From positions 1 through 30,318 of IMG/VR virus record IMGVR_UViG_3300042350_000093: a stretch of 30,318 nucleotides of DNA, one strand, 5' to 3'. The translations under genes and the position numbers were made by a program. Each line of letters begins with the position of its first letter. Positions within the stretch are counted from its first letter, which is position 1. The DNA is from a virus. The notes under the pieces were generated by a model. The model was given only the letters and a program-made list of their open reading frames with translations. It ran no database searches and was not told the origin of the DNA. Below are positions 1-6,854 of the stretch, in pieces.

Positions 1-1
1 A

Positions 2-256
2 CGATCAGACGATAAGGACATCGAGGCAGGAGAAAGCCTACTACGAGCAAATGCGCGTCAAGAAGGAGGCTCACACTACAAGCAGTTCAAGCACGAAACC
101 TGGGACGTTATCCTTGACTGGAATCTTGGCTACCTGGACGGCAACGCCGTCAAGTACCTCTCACGATGGCGCCTGAAGGGTGGCATCCAAGACCTGAAGA
201 AGGCGCGTCACTACATCGACAAGCTGATCGAAGTAGAAGAAGCAAAGAAGTCCTGA
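2..256 (+). CDS. DUF3310 family protein, 5'-truncated by window edge
   Basis: The frame is open from base 2 to the TGA at 254-256 with no start codon, so the N-terminus lies outside the window; 84 residues are visible. The core reads GGSHYKQF, then ILDWNLGYLDGNAVKYLSRW, then GGIQDLKKARHYIDKLIE. This is the signature of DUF3310 (often labelled SaV-like or nucleotide kinase-like in phages): a GxHY motif, a helix ending in NAxKYLxRW and a KGGxxDLxKAxHYxDxLI helix. The biochemical function of the family is not firmly established. It commonly lies among phage nucleotide metabolism and replication genes, which fits its place at the head of this replication cluster. Family assignment is strong; function is unknown. 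Confidence 0.85.
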   Translation, partial: RSDDKDIEAGESLLRANARQEGGSHYKQFKHETWDVILDWNLGYLDGNAVKYLSRWRLKGGIQDLKKARHYIDKLIEVEEAKKS

Positions 257-257
257 A

Positions 258-333
258 GGCGGCAGCATGGTTAGGTAACGGTGGCAAGCCTTGCAGATGC
301 GACCCACGGTTACTCCTACACGGGACGCCGCCA
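258..333. other. tRNA-sized inverted repeat in an intergenic gap
   Basis: The gap 257-423 has no plausible gene. Within it GGCGGC (258-263) and GCCGCC (327-332) could pair as a 6-bp closing stem about 76 nt long, followed by A333, which is the size of a tRNA. A GGTTAGGTAAC stretch could serve as a D-loop, but I could not fold an acceptable anticodon stem or T-stem. It may be a decayed tRNA, another structured RNA, or chance. Confidence 0.2.
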
Positions 334-368
334 ATCAGTAATCCCGCGTAGGCACCTTCCACCTAGAA

Positions 369-400
369 CGAGGGGGCTAGGAATCTGCATTTCCCCCTCG
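369..400. other. GC-rich hairpin upstream of the first complete gene
   Basis: CGAGGGGG (369-376) is perfectly complementary to CCCCCTCG (393-400), giving an 8-bp stem with a 16-nt loop. No T-run follows on either strand, so it is not a standard intrinsic terminator. It ends about 23 bases before the ATG at 424, just ahead of the AGGAGAAA ribosome binding site, so it could be a 5' leader structure or an RNA processing site in the rightward transcript. Confidence 0.4.
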
Positions 401-423
401 CATTCAAACTACAGGAGAAACAC

Positions 424-807
424 ATGAACGAAGGTCTAAGCATTGGCCACGAGATGGCCGAAGTCGCCGCTGACAACGCAGGCGAGTTCTGGAAAGAAGA
501 AGCGTTCTACGCATTCAAGCAGTACGCCATGACGCATTCGCACTTCACAACAGAAGAGGTGCGTGCAGCCAACCCTGATCTACCACAACCCCCCGACGAC
601 CGGGCCTGGGGCAGCATCGCACGACGCGCTAGACGTGAAGGCGTGGTGGTGGGCTCCGGCTGGGTGCGGGCCAACAGCCGCACTGTGCACGGCATGGTGG
701 TCACGATGTGGCAGTCCATGATCCTCAAACCAACGGAGTCTCTCGATGGCAGCAACGCCGGAAGTCAAAGTCAAGAAGCAATGCGTGGCGCTGCTGAAGG
801 CGCGTAG
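424..807 (+). CDS. putative winged-helix-like phage protein
   Basis: A 127-residue protein starting at ATG 424 behind a good AGGAGA site. Residues about 40-98 (HFTTEEVRAANPDL, then DDRAWGSIARRARREGVV, then HGMVVTMWQS) have the pattern of a small winged-helix module found in phage replication-region proteins: a helix after FTTEEVR, a helix with AWGxxxRRAxREG, and a closing strand with a W-x-S. I infer DNA or protein binding, but no catalytic residues are visible. The C-terminal 25 residues are low-complexity and lie in the 62-base overlap with the VRR-NUC gene, so that tail may be unimportant. Function is otherwise unknown. Confidence 0.7.
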   Translation: MNEGLSIGHEMAEVAADNAGEFWKEEAFYAFKQYAMTHSHFTTEEVRAANPDLPQPPDDRAWGSIARRARREGVVVGSGWVRANSRTVHGMVVTMWQSMILKPTESLDGSNAGSQSQEAMRGAAEGA

Positions 808-1048
808 TGTTTATCACTTCTTCCCCGTAGCGTCGGGCTACGGTAGGGTGGGGATCCCCGACATCGTTGCGTGCTTGGACGGCCACTTCCTGGCCATCGA
901 GTGCAAGGCAGGCAACAACAAACCTACCGCTTTGCAGGAGGCGGAGATGGCCAAGATACGCGCATCTGGCGGTACGGCCATTGTGATCAACGAGGGCAAT
1001 ATGCATGAACTACAGGAGGTGCTAGATGCTAGGAGAAGTAATGAATGA
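746..1048 (+). CDS. VRR-NUC domain nuclease
   Basis: A 100-residue protein that is essentially a single VRR-NUC domain (PD-(D/E)XK nuclease fold; the family includes the nuclease domain of FAN1 and stand-alone phage proteins). Visible motifs are the N-terminal helix (EVKVKKQCVALLKA), GYGRVGIPDIVACLDG with the catalytic Asp, FLAIECKAG with the catalytic E-x-K, and KPTALQEAEMAKI with the conserved Q. These are the expected active-site elements in the expected order. Family members cut branched or structured DNA, so resolving replication or recombination intermediates is likely here. ATG 746 has a GGAG at 735-738 with good spacing, inside the end of the upstream gene. The stop overlaps the next gene's start region. 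Confidence 0.9.
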   Translation: MAATPEVKVKKQCVALLKARSVYHFFPVASGYGRVGIPDIVACLDGHFLAIECKAGNNKPTALQEAEMAKIRASGGTAIVINEGNMHELQEVLDARRSNE

Positions 1049-1319
1049 GGACGACAAGGCGTACTACGCCAGGATGGACACGCTCATCGCAGCGATGCCC
1101 GACGATCAGCAGAAGGCGCTGATCAAGGCCATCAAGCTGATGCTGCGCACGTTCGTCGAAGAAGACACGCAAGGCGTGCTGGTGGTGGCCAGTACTGATG
1201 GGTATCTCACCACGATGGGGCTCAACGCCACCTTCTTTGAGTCTGCTGGAATCATCCGCGCATCAGCGGAAGTGTTTGCTGACACATTCAAAGGCAGCGA
1301 TGAGGAGACTAAACATTGA
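1041..1319 (+). CDS. hypothetical phage protein, 92 aa
   Basis: I choose ATG 1041 over the in-frame ATG 1026 because AGGAG at 1031-1035 is correctly spaced only for 1041. The product is 92 residues: an acidic helical N-terminal half (residues about 1-40, with a KALIKAIKLMLRTFV helix) and a mixed second half containing VLVVASTDGYLTTMG. No signal peptide, membrane segment or known motif is visible. It overlaps the VRR-NUC stop by 8 bases, and its TGA overlaps the polymerase TTG start, so it is probably translationally coupled to the polymerase. I do not recognise the family. Confidence 0.65.
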   Translation: MNEDDKAYYARMDTLIAAMPDDQQKALIKAIKLMLRTFVEEDTQGVLVVASTDGYLTTMGLNATFFESAGIIRASAEVFADTFKGSDEETKH

Positions 1320-3289
1320 GCTTACCTTTCGACCAGATTCTTTCAATCGACTTCGAGACGCGCTGGAGCAGCAAGGAGTACACCCTCTCGAAGATGACAA
1401 CGGAGGAGTACATACGTGATAGCCGCTTTAAAGCCTTCGGAGCTTGTGTCCATGTATATGGAAGCGACGAGCCGATTAAATGGATTGGAGGATCAGATCT
1501 ACCTGAGTACCTTTCTGGAATCGACTGGGGACGAACCGCCGTCCTTGCGCATAACGCACAGTTCGATGTCTCAATCCTTTGCTGGCGCTACGGTGTCCAG
1601 CCCGTCTTCATCTTCGACACGCTGTCAATGGCGCGAGCTTTACGCGGCGTGGAGGTTGGCAATTCCCTCGCACAACTGGCAAGCGATTTTGGTCTTCCCC
1701 CCAAAGGGCGAGCCGTACATTCGACCGATGGACTGGGAGAGCTTACAGAAGAGATCGAGCGAGAGTTGGCCGAGTACTGCTCGCATGATGTCTACCTGTG
1801 TGAGTCCATCTTTGCAAGACTGGTGGTTGGATTCCCTGCCAAAGAGCATAGGCTCATCGATCTCACTCTGAAGATGTACACAAGGCCGCTGCTGGAACTC
1901 GACAAGGAACTGCTGGCCAAGGCCATCGAAGACGAAAGGAACGCCCGTGAAGGATTACTACAGAGGCTCGGCGTGGATGAGGCTTCGCTTGCGTCGAATG
2001 ACCGATTCGCCAAAACACTCGAAACGCTCGGGGTCACACCACCAACAAAGATCAGTAAAACAACAGGCAAAGAGACTTACGCTCTTGCTAAAAACGACGC
2101 CCTCTTCCAAGCCCTCGTCAACGGAAATCGTGAGGATGTCGCGCTGCTGTGCGAGGCACGACTCAAGGTTAAATCGACATCCGAGCGCACGCGAGCACAG
2201 CGCTTTCTTGATATCGCGAACCGTGGCCGGTTACCGGTTCCGCTTAGCTATTTTGGCGCAGGCACTGGTCGGTGGACGGCAAGCAAAGGCAGCGCCATCA
2301 ACATGCAGAACTTAAAACGTGGCAGCTTCCTCAGAAACTCCATCATGGCCCCGCAAGGGTACGTACTGGTTGCTGGTGACCTTTCGCAGATCGAGCCCCG
2401 TGTCCTCGCGGTTCTTTCGGATAACAAGGCTCTACTAGACGTGTTCGAGGCCGGTGGTGATCCGTACGCTGCGTTCGGCGCACAGATGTTCGGCATCCCG
2501 GGCATGACCAAAGACAGCCACCCAATCGAGCGCCAATCAGCCAAGTCCGCGCTGCTGGGCGCAGGCTACCAGTTGGGTTGGTCTTCGTTCGCTGCGCAGC
2601 TTCTCACGGGGTTCCTGGGCGCTGATCCGGTGCTCTACACCAAGGAAGCTGCCAAGACCCTGGGTGTGACGGCTGAAGATGTGGAACGCTTTCTGTCCTG
2701 GGAAGACAACGTCAAGCGCATGCAGCAGATCCCGCACACCTGCACCGACGAAGAGTTGCTCATCCACTGCCTTGCAGCCAAGGCGATCATCGACAAGTAC
2801 CGCGCTGCATCACAGGCGGTGGTGGCGTTCTGGAATCTGTGCCAGGAACTCATCGAGTACAGCCTGTACAAGGGCAAGGAATACACGCACAAGTGCATCA
2901 CCTTCCGCAAGGAACAGATCATCTTGCCAAGCGGTATGGCGATGAGGTATCCTGATCTCCGCCCGGACAAGGGCGATGGTGGCCGCGTCGTGTGGACGTA
3001 CGCTGACGGCAAGAAGCGTGTCAGTCTGTACGGCGGCAAGGTCACCAACAACATTGTCCAGGGTACGGCGCGATGCGTCATGACGGATGGCATGCTTAGG
3101 GTTGCTAAAAAGTACCCTGTGGCAGGCACGGTGCATGATGAATTGATCGCCGTGGTACCGGAAGATGAAGCGGAGGACGCGAAGACTTGGGTCTTTGCGC
3201 AAATGGTTGCGCCTGTACCCTACCTTCCAGGCATTCCGCTCAAGACAGATGTGGGCTACAACAAACGATACGGACTAGCAAAAGGATGA
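1316..3289 (+). CDS. family A DNA polymerase with 3'-5' exonuclease
   Basis: A 657-residue replicative polymerase with no 5'-3' exonuclease domain. The proofreading domain has Exo I (SIDFET, D12 and E14), Exo II (AHNAQFD, D84) and Exo III (YCSHD, Y154 and D158), so it should be active. The polymerase domain has motif A (DLSQIEPR, D355), the O-helix/motif B (R406, K410, Y418) and motif C (VHDEL, H607-D608-E609). The residue four after the O-helix lysine, matching E. coli Pol I F762, is L414. The start is TTG at 1316, read as Met; it overlaps the preceding TGA as TTGA and has GAGGAG at 1302-1307. A closed-complex replisome with the downstream primase-helicase is likely. Assignment is very secure. 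Confidence 0.97.
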   Translation: MSLPFDQILSIDFETRWSSKEYTLSKMTTEEYIRDSRFKAFGACVHVYGSDEPIKWIGGSDLPEYLSGIDWGRTAVLAHNAQFDVSILCWRYGVQPVFIFDTLSMARALRGVEVGNSLAQLASDFGLPPKGRAVHSTDGLGELTEEIERELAEYCSHDVYLCESIFARLVVGFPAKEHRLIDLTLKMYTRPLLELDKELLAKAIEDERNAREGLLQRLGVDEASLASNDRFAKTLETLGVTPPTKISKTTGKETYALAKNDALFQALVNGNREDVALLCEARLKVKSTSERTRAQRFLDIANRGRLPVPLSYFGAGTGRWTASKGSAINMQNLKRGSFLRNSIMAPQGYVLVAGDLSQIEPRVLAVLSDNKALLDVFEAGGDPYAAFGAQMFGIPGMTKDSHPIERQSAKSALLGAGYQLGWSSFAAQLLTGFLGADPVLYTKEAAKTLGVTAEDVERFLSWEDNVKRMQQIPHTCTDEELLIHCLAAKAIIDKYRAASQAVVAFWNLCQELIEYSLYKGKEYTHKCITFRKEQIILPSGMAMRYPDLRPDKGDGGRVVWTYADGKKRVSLYGGKVTNNIVQGTARCVMTDGMLRVAKKYPVAGTVHDELIAVVPEDEAEDAKTWVFAQMVAPVPYLPGIPLKTDVGYNKRYGLAKG

Positions 3290-3474
3290 AGACCGACACG
3301 ATCATTGACTACGCGATGCCGCTCATGAAGATCGAGCGGTGCGCAAAAGAGATCCATGACCTGTGCAACGAGAAGCACTACGGAGAAGCCCAGGAGCGCG
3401 TGCTGATGCTACTGACAGAAGCCCGCATCTTGCAGACAACACTAAAACACCTGAAGGAGCAACATGACCGCTAA
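3286..3474 (+). CDS. hypothetical small helical protein, 62 aa
   Basis: ATG 3286 overlaps the polymerase TGA as ATGA, so translation is probably coupled. The 62-residue product is charged and predicted by eye to be almost all helix (MKIERCAKEIHDLCNEKHY, then AQERVLMLLTEARIL). It has two cysteines but no metal-binding pattern. Its end overlaps the next gene by 11 bases. Position and coupling support a real gene; the function is unknown. An in-frame ATG further inside (MPLMKIER) cannot be excluded as the start. Confidence 0.65.
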   Translation: MKTDTIIDYAMPLMKIERCAKEIHDLCNEKHYGEAQERVLMLLTEARILQTTLKHLKEQHDR

Positions 3475-3784
3475 CCAACCCGCCCCCATTCCCCGCCGCA
3501 TCAAGGTCGGCGACAAACAATATTCCGTGGACATCATCCAGTCCATGCAGCGTGCGCGTGATCGTGGCCGCATCTGGTACGAAGCAGGCCGCATTCAGAT
3601 CGGTCAGACCAGCAACGTCGATGGCCGCAAGTTCAGCAACGACCAGATGTGCGACACCTTCTGGCATGAGCTTGTGCACGCCATCCTCTACGACATGGAC
3701 AGCCGCCTGTACAACGACGAGAAGTTCGTCACCGAGTTTGCAGGGCGCCTTGCCAAGGCCATCAAGTCGGCGGAGTTCAAATGA
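3464..3784 (+). CDS. small zincin-type metallopeptidase-like protein
   Basis: A 106-residue protein with a clear zinc peptidase motif: WHELVHAIL, giving H68, E69 and H72 in HExxH. A probable third zinc ligand is E91 in KFVTEFAGRLAKAI, about 19 residues after the second His, matching the pattern of minimal gluzincin-like proteins in phage replication regions. There is no signal peptide, so it acts in the cytoplasm. The N-terminal half has strands (RRIKVGDKQYSVDII, RIWYEAGRIQI). Family members of this size are common in phages but have no firmly established substrate. AAGGAG precedes ATG 3464. The stop overlaps the next ATG as ATGA. Confidence 0.8.
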   Translation: MTANQPAPIPRRIKVGDKQYSVDIIQSMQRARDRGRIWYEAGRIQIGQTSNVDGRKFSNDQMCDTFWHELVHAILYDMDSRLYNDEKFVTEFAGRLAKAIKSAEFK

Positions 3785-4446
3785 CCAACGTCACCTGGAG
3801 CCACAGCGCACTCAAAGACTTCGAGGGCTGCGCCCGTCGCTACCACGAGGTCAAGGTTCTCAAGAACTATCCGTTCGTTGAGACGACGCACACCATCTAC
3901 GGCAAGGACGTGCACAAAGCCATCGAGGACTACGGCAAGCTCGGCACGCCGATACCGGAGAAGTACGCGCAGTTCAAACCGGCGGTGGACGAGATCCTCA
4001 AGAAGCCCGGGCGCAAACTGTTCGAGCATGAGATGGGTATCACGCGTGACCTTCAGCCTTGTGGCTTTAACGATCCCAATCGCTGGGTACGTGGCATCGC
4101 CGACCTGCTCATCATCAACGACGACAACCTGACCGCCAAGGTGGTGGACTGGAAGACGGGCAACAACAAGTACCCGGACAAAGACCAGTTGGTCTTGATG
4201 TCCCTCATGGTCTTCGCTCACTTCCCCCACATCAGGCAGGTCAAGTCGGCGCTGATGTTCCTGGTGAAAGAGACGATGACCACCCACGCCATGCTGCGCG
4301 GTGAGGCTGAGGAAGCATGGTGGCGCTACAAGGAGCGCGTGGCCAAGCTCGAATCAGCGCACGCCACAGATGTGTGGAACCCGTCTCAATCACCGCTGTG
4401 TGGGTGGTGCCCGGTCACCACCTGCCCGCTAAACCCGAAGCACTGA
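3781..4446 (+). CDS. Cas4/RecB-like PD-(D/E)XK nuclease with predicted Fe-S cysteines
   Basis: A 221-residue protein of the PD-(D/E)XK superfamily (PF12705-like, RecB/Cas4/AddB nuclease group). It begins with the typical SHSALKDFEGCARRYHE segment (C17), followed by GKDVHKAIEDY. The active site shows G-I-A-D108 and VVDWKTG with D123 and K125, then a conserved KDQLVLMSLMVF helix. Three C-terminal cysteines, C207, C210 and C215 (CGWC-P-V-T-T-C), together with C17 make the four-cysteine set that holds a 4Fe-4S cluster in Cas4 and AddB. The inferred role is DNA-end processing in phage replication or recombination. No Cas1 or CRISPR array is nearby, so a CRISPR role is not supported. The start overlaps the upstream stop as ATGA. 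Confidence 0.9.
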   Translation: MTNVTWSHSALKDFEGCARRYHEVKVLKNYPFVETTHTIYGKDVHKAIEDYGKLGTPIPEKYAQFKPAVDEILKKPGRKLFEHEMGITRDLQPCGFNDPNRWVRGIADLLIINDDNLTAKVVDWKTGNNKYPDKDQLVLMSLMVFAHFPHIRQVKSALMFLVKETMTTHAMLRGEAEEAWWRYKERVAKLESAHATDVWNPSQSPLCGWCPVTTCPLNPKH

Positions 4447-4447
4447 T

Positions 4448-5005
4448 ATGACTACGATCAAAGCCCGCAAGGAAGAGATACGCGCTCTGATCGACCGGCA
4501 ACCCGGCAACACGTTGTTCAGTGACGAAGATACGGCGCGGTTCAACGAACTGACTGGGTGGAAGTTCCGTTGGTACAAGAAGGTGTACAACCAGATGTAC
4601 CCCAACGATACGCGGTGCGTGGCCCACTCCGATGATGGAAACACCTTTGTCGTCTGGTCATGGAACCGGGCGCTATCCCCGGCCAACAACCTGCTGGAAG
4701 CCATGCGCGTAGCCGTCAAGCATCAGACGTACGGATACATGCAGGCAGCAGAACTCGTCTGTGTGGCGTGTAGCTCTACAGACTTCATCGCGGTGGATCA
4801 CAAAAGCAAGCCGTTCAAGGACATTGCACAGGCATTCTGCGCAGAGCACGGTGATGTCGCTTTGGCCAACAACGAAGACGGCAGCGGCTGGCACATCGCA
4901 GACTACGAAACGCTTCAAGCATGGCAGGCGTTTCATCAGCAGCAAGCGGACTACCAGATTCTGTGCCGCTCATGTAACTCAAGCAAAGGAGCTAGACGTG
5001 GCTAG
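4448..5005 (+). CDS. HNH endonuclease-like protein with Cys4 zinc site
   Basis: A 185-residue protein. The C-terminal half carries an HNH-type core: CVAC (C105, C108), FIAVDHKSKPF (D117, H118), and LCRSCNSSKGAR (C173, C176, N177). The two CxxC pairs would bind structural zinc and DH...N would form the beta-beta-alpha-metal site. The N-terminal 100 residues (for example WKFRWYKKVYNQMYP) are not recognised and may set DNA specificity. It lies one base after the upstream stop with no strong Shine-Dalgarno site, so translational coupling is likely. It could be a free-standing phage endonuclease of the replication module or a homing-type enzyme; the operonic overlaps on both sides favour an integral gene. 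Confidence 0.8.
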   Translation: MTTIKARKEEIRALIDRQPGNTLFSDEDTARFNELTGWKFRWYKKVYNQMYPNDTRCVAHSDDGNTFVVWSWNRALSPANNLLEAMRVAVKHQTYGYMQAAELVCVACSSTDFIAVDHKSKPFKDIAQAFCAEHGDVALANNEDGSGWHIADYETLQAWQAFHQQQADYQILCRSCNSSKGARRG

Positions 5006-5228
5006 GAACTACAAGCAAGAGTATGACAACTACCAGGGCACGCCCGAGCAGATCAAGAAGCGTGCTGAACGCGTCAAGGCGCGGCGCATGATGGAGAAGA
5101 CCGGCGCTGCCAAGAAGGGTGACGGTAAAGACGTGGATCACATCAAGCCGATGCGCAGCGGTGGCACGTCCACCAAGGACAACCTGCGCATGCGCAGCAA
5201 GAGCGCCAACCGATCCGACAACAAATAG
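4998..5228 (+). CDS. minimal HNH-type protein, GTG start
   Basis: I place the start at GTG 4998, which has AAAGGA at 4985-4990 and overlaps the upstream stop by 8 bases; longer in-frame extensions read through the neighbouring gene. The 76-residue product is very basic. It has a short HNH-like core, DVDHIKPMRSGGTSTKDNL (D47, H48, N62), ending in RSKSANRS. Unlike the preceding protein it has no CxxC zinc pairs. Similar tiny HNH proteins occur in phages, where they act as nicking endonucleases or remain uncharacterised. It is the second HNH gene in a row but shares no obvious similarity with its neighbour outside the motif. Confidence 0.8.
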   Translation: MARNYKQEYDNYQGTPEQIKKRAERVKARRMMEKTGAAKKGDGKDVDHIKPMRSGGTSTKDNLRMRSKSANRSDNK

Positions 5229-5235
5229 GAGAACC

Positions 5236-6801
5236 ATGGAAGTCATCGACAACAAGCTGCTCGTCTTTAAGACGCGCAGCCCGGATAAGTATTCCCTGAT
5301 TCCTAAGAGCAACGTCACGCCGATCCCAGGCGGCTACCAAGTTGCAGTCTGGTGGGGGCTCGATGAGACGCGGGTGCTCAAGAACCTGGGCGTCAAGAAC
5401 GTACCTTCGCCAATCTTTGGCAGGTACGACTGGCCCGGGCGCTTCAAGCCGATGGCCCACCAGAAGGAGACAGCCTCTTTCCTCACGCTCAATCGCCGCG
5501 CATTCGTCCTGTCCGAACCCGGTACAGGCAAGACGCTGTCCGCCCTGTGGGCGGCAGACTACCTGATGCAGCGCGGTGAAGTTCGACGCTGCCTGATCCT
5601 GTGCCCGCTGTCGATCATGCACAGCGCCTGGATGCAGGACTTGGGTAACAGCGTCATTCATCGCAGCGCGGTGGTGGCGCATCATGCTCAGGCCGCACGG
5701 CGCATCGAACTCATCCAAGAAAACTACGAGTTCGTGATCGTCAACTACGAAGGTCTGGCGCTGATCGCCAACGAGGTAAAGAACGACGGCCGGTTCGACC
5801 TGATCATCGTGGACGAAGCCAACGCCTACAAGAACCCGCAGACCAAGCGGTGGAAGGCGCTGAACTCCATCCTCACACCCGAGACGTACCTGTGGATGAT
5901 GACCGGCACTCCTGCTTCGCAGTCTCCCGTGGACGCCTACGGTCTGGCCAAGCTGGTCAACCCGAACAACGTGCCCAAGTTCTACACGGCGTGGCGCGAT
6001 GCGGTGATGAACAAGATCACCATGTTCAAGTGGGCGCCCAAGGCCGATGCTGCCGACAAGGTGCACGCTGCACTGCAACCGGCCATCCGCTACACCAAGG
6101 CCCAGTGCTTAGACCTGCCGCCTGTACTGACGACCACCCGCGAGGTGCCGCTCACGCCGCAGCAGGCCAAGTACTACAACCTGCTCAAGACCCAGATGCT
6201 GGTCATGGCCGCAGGCGAGACGATAACCGCAGTCAATGCCGCCGCTGCTCTCAATAAACTTCTTCAAATATCTGCCGGGGTTGCCTACACCGACAACAAG
6301 GAGACAGTCGAGTTCGACGCCACGCCGCGCTTGAACGTCCTGATGGAGGCGCTTGATCAGACCGAACGGAAGGTCATCATCTTCGCGCTGTTCCGCTCAG
6401 CCATCGACACCATCAGCGAGTTCCTCACGAAGAACGGCGTAGCCAACGAGCAGATCCATGGCGGCGTCACAGCCACCAAGCGGGGCGACATCATCCGGCG
6501 CTTCCAGACGCAGCCCACCCCGAGGGTGCTCGTCATGCAGCCGCAGGCTACCGCGCACGGCATCACGCTGACTGCTGCGGACACGGTGATCTTTTACGGC
6601 CCGCTGATGAGCGTCGAGCAGTACACCCAGTGCGTGGCCCGCGCCGACCGCAAGGGTCAGGACTCAGACAAGGTGACGGTGATCCACATCGAGGGCTCGC
6701 CTGTCGAGAAGAAGATGTTCAAGGCCCTCACGGAGAAGGTGGACGACAACGCCATGCTCGTGAGCCTATTCAACAGCGAGATCAAGGAAAGGGGGTTGTA
6801 G
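5236..6801 (+). CDS. SNF2-family (SF2) DNA helicase/ATPase
   Basis: ATG 5236 is preceded by AGGAGAACC; an in-frame extension to 5119 only reads the HNH gene in another frame, so I reject it. The 521-residue product has both RecA-like lobes of an SNF2 helicase: a Q-motif-like KPMAHQKETASF, Walker A EPGTGKT (K99, T100), Walker B IIVDEAN (D193-E194-A195-N196), motif III MTGTP (222-226), and in lobe 2 a motif V-like HGITLTAADTVIFY and motif VI ARADRKGQ (469-475 region). The DEAN box replaces the usual DEAH/DEAQ. Phage SNF2 proteins are thought to remodel forks or recombination intermediates. It contains no extra nuclease domain; the VRR-NUC is encoded separately upstream. Confidence 0.95.
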   Translation: MEVIDNKLLVFKTRSPDKYSLIPKSNVTPIPGGYQVAVWWGLDETRVLKNLGVKNVPSPIFGRYDWPGRFKPMAHQKETASFLTLNRRAFVLSEPGTGKTLSALWAADYLMQRGEVRRCLILCPLSIMHSAWMQDLGNSVIHRSAVVAHHAQAARRIELIQENYEFVIVNYEGLALIANEVKNDGRFDLIIVDEANAYKNPQTKRWKALNSILTPETYLWMMTGTPASQSPVDAYGLAKLVNPNNVPKFYTAWRDAVMNKITMFKWAPKADAADKVHAALQPAIRYTKAQCLDLPPVLTTTREVPLTPQQAKYYNLLKTQMLVMAAGETITAVNAAAALNKLLQISAGVAYTDNKETVEFDATPRLNVLMEALDQTERKVIIFALFRSAIDTISEFLTKNGVANEQIHGGVTATKRGDIIRRFQTQPTPRVLVMQPQATAHGITLTAADTVIFYGPLMSVEQYTQCVARADRKGQDSDKVTVIHIEGSPVEKKMFKALTEKVDDNAMLVSLFNSEIKERGL

Positions 6802-6824
6802 ACTAAAACTGGACAATGTATAAT
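6796..6824 (+). promoter_or_regulatory. putative sigma70-type promoter
   Basis: A perfect TATAAT lies at 6819-6824. Exactly 17 bases upstream is TTGTAG (6796-6801), which matches the first three bases of the TTGACA -35 box and overlaps the end of the helicase gene. It sits in a 53-base AT-richer gap and would drive the coiled-coil and SSB-like genes. The weak -35 is the main doubt. Confidence 0.5.
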
Positions 6825-6854
6825 GCTTGACACAATAAACAACAGGAGAAATGT

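Noticed and set aside
258-333. A functional tRNA
   Set aside because: Only the outer stem pairs well; the anticodon and T stems cannot be formed with normal lengths, so I list it only as a tRNA-sized element.
257-423. Short open frames on both strands in the left gap
   Set aside because: Neither the 61-codon plus frame from 166 nor the 70-codon minus frame from 362 resembles a protein or has a fitting start; both overlap the DUF3310 gene.
3781-4446. Cas4 as part of a CRISPR adaptation module
   Set aside because: There is no Cas1, Cas2 or repeat-spacer array in the window; similar nucleases are common in phage replication modules.
5119-5235. A 39-codon N-terminal extension of the SNF2 helicase
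   Set aside because: It reads the HNH gene in another frame, has no family-like sequence, and ATG 5236 has a proper AGGAGA site.
5143-6078. A 311-codon minus-strand open frame opposite the SNF2 helicase gene
   Set aside because: The plus strand carries clear helicase motifs over the same bases; the antisense product has no motif. The same holds for antisense frames at 6876-7769 and 9191-10039.
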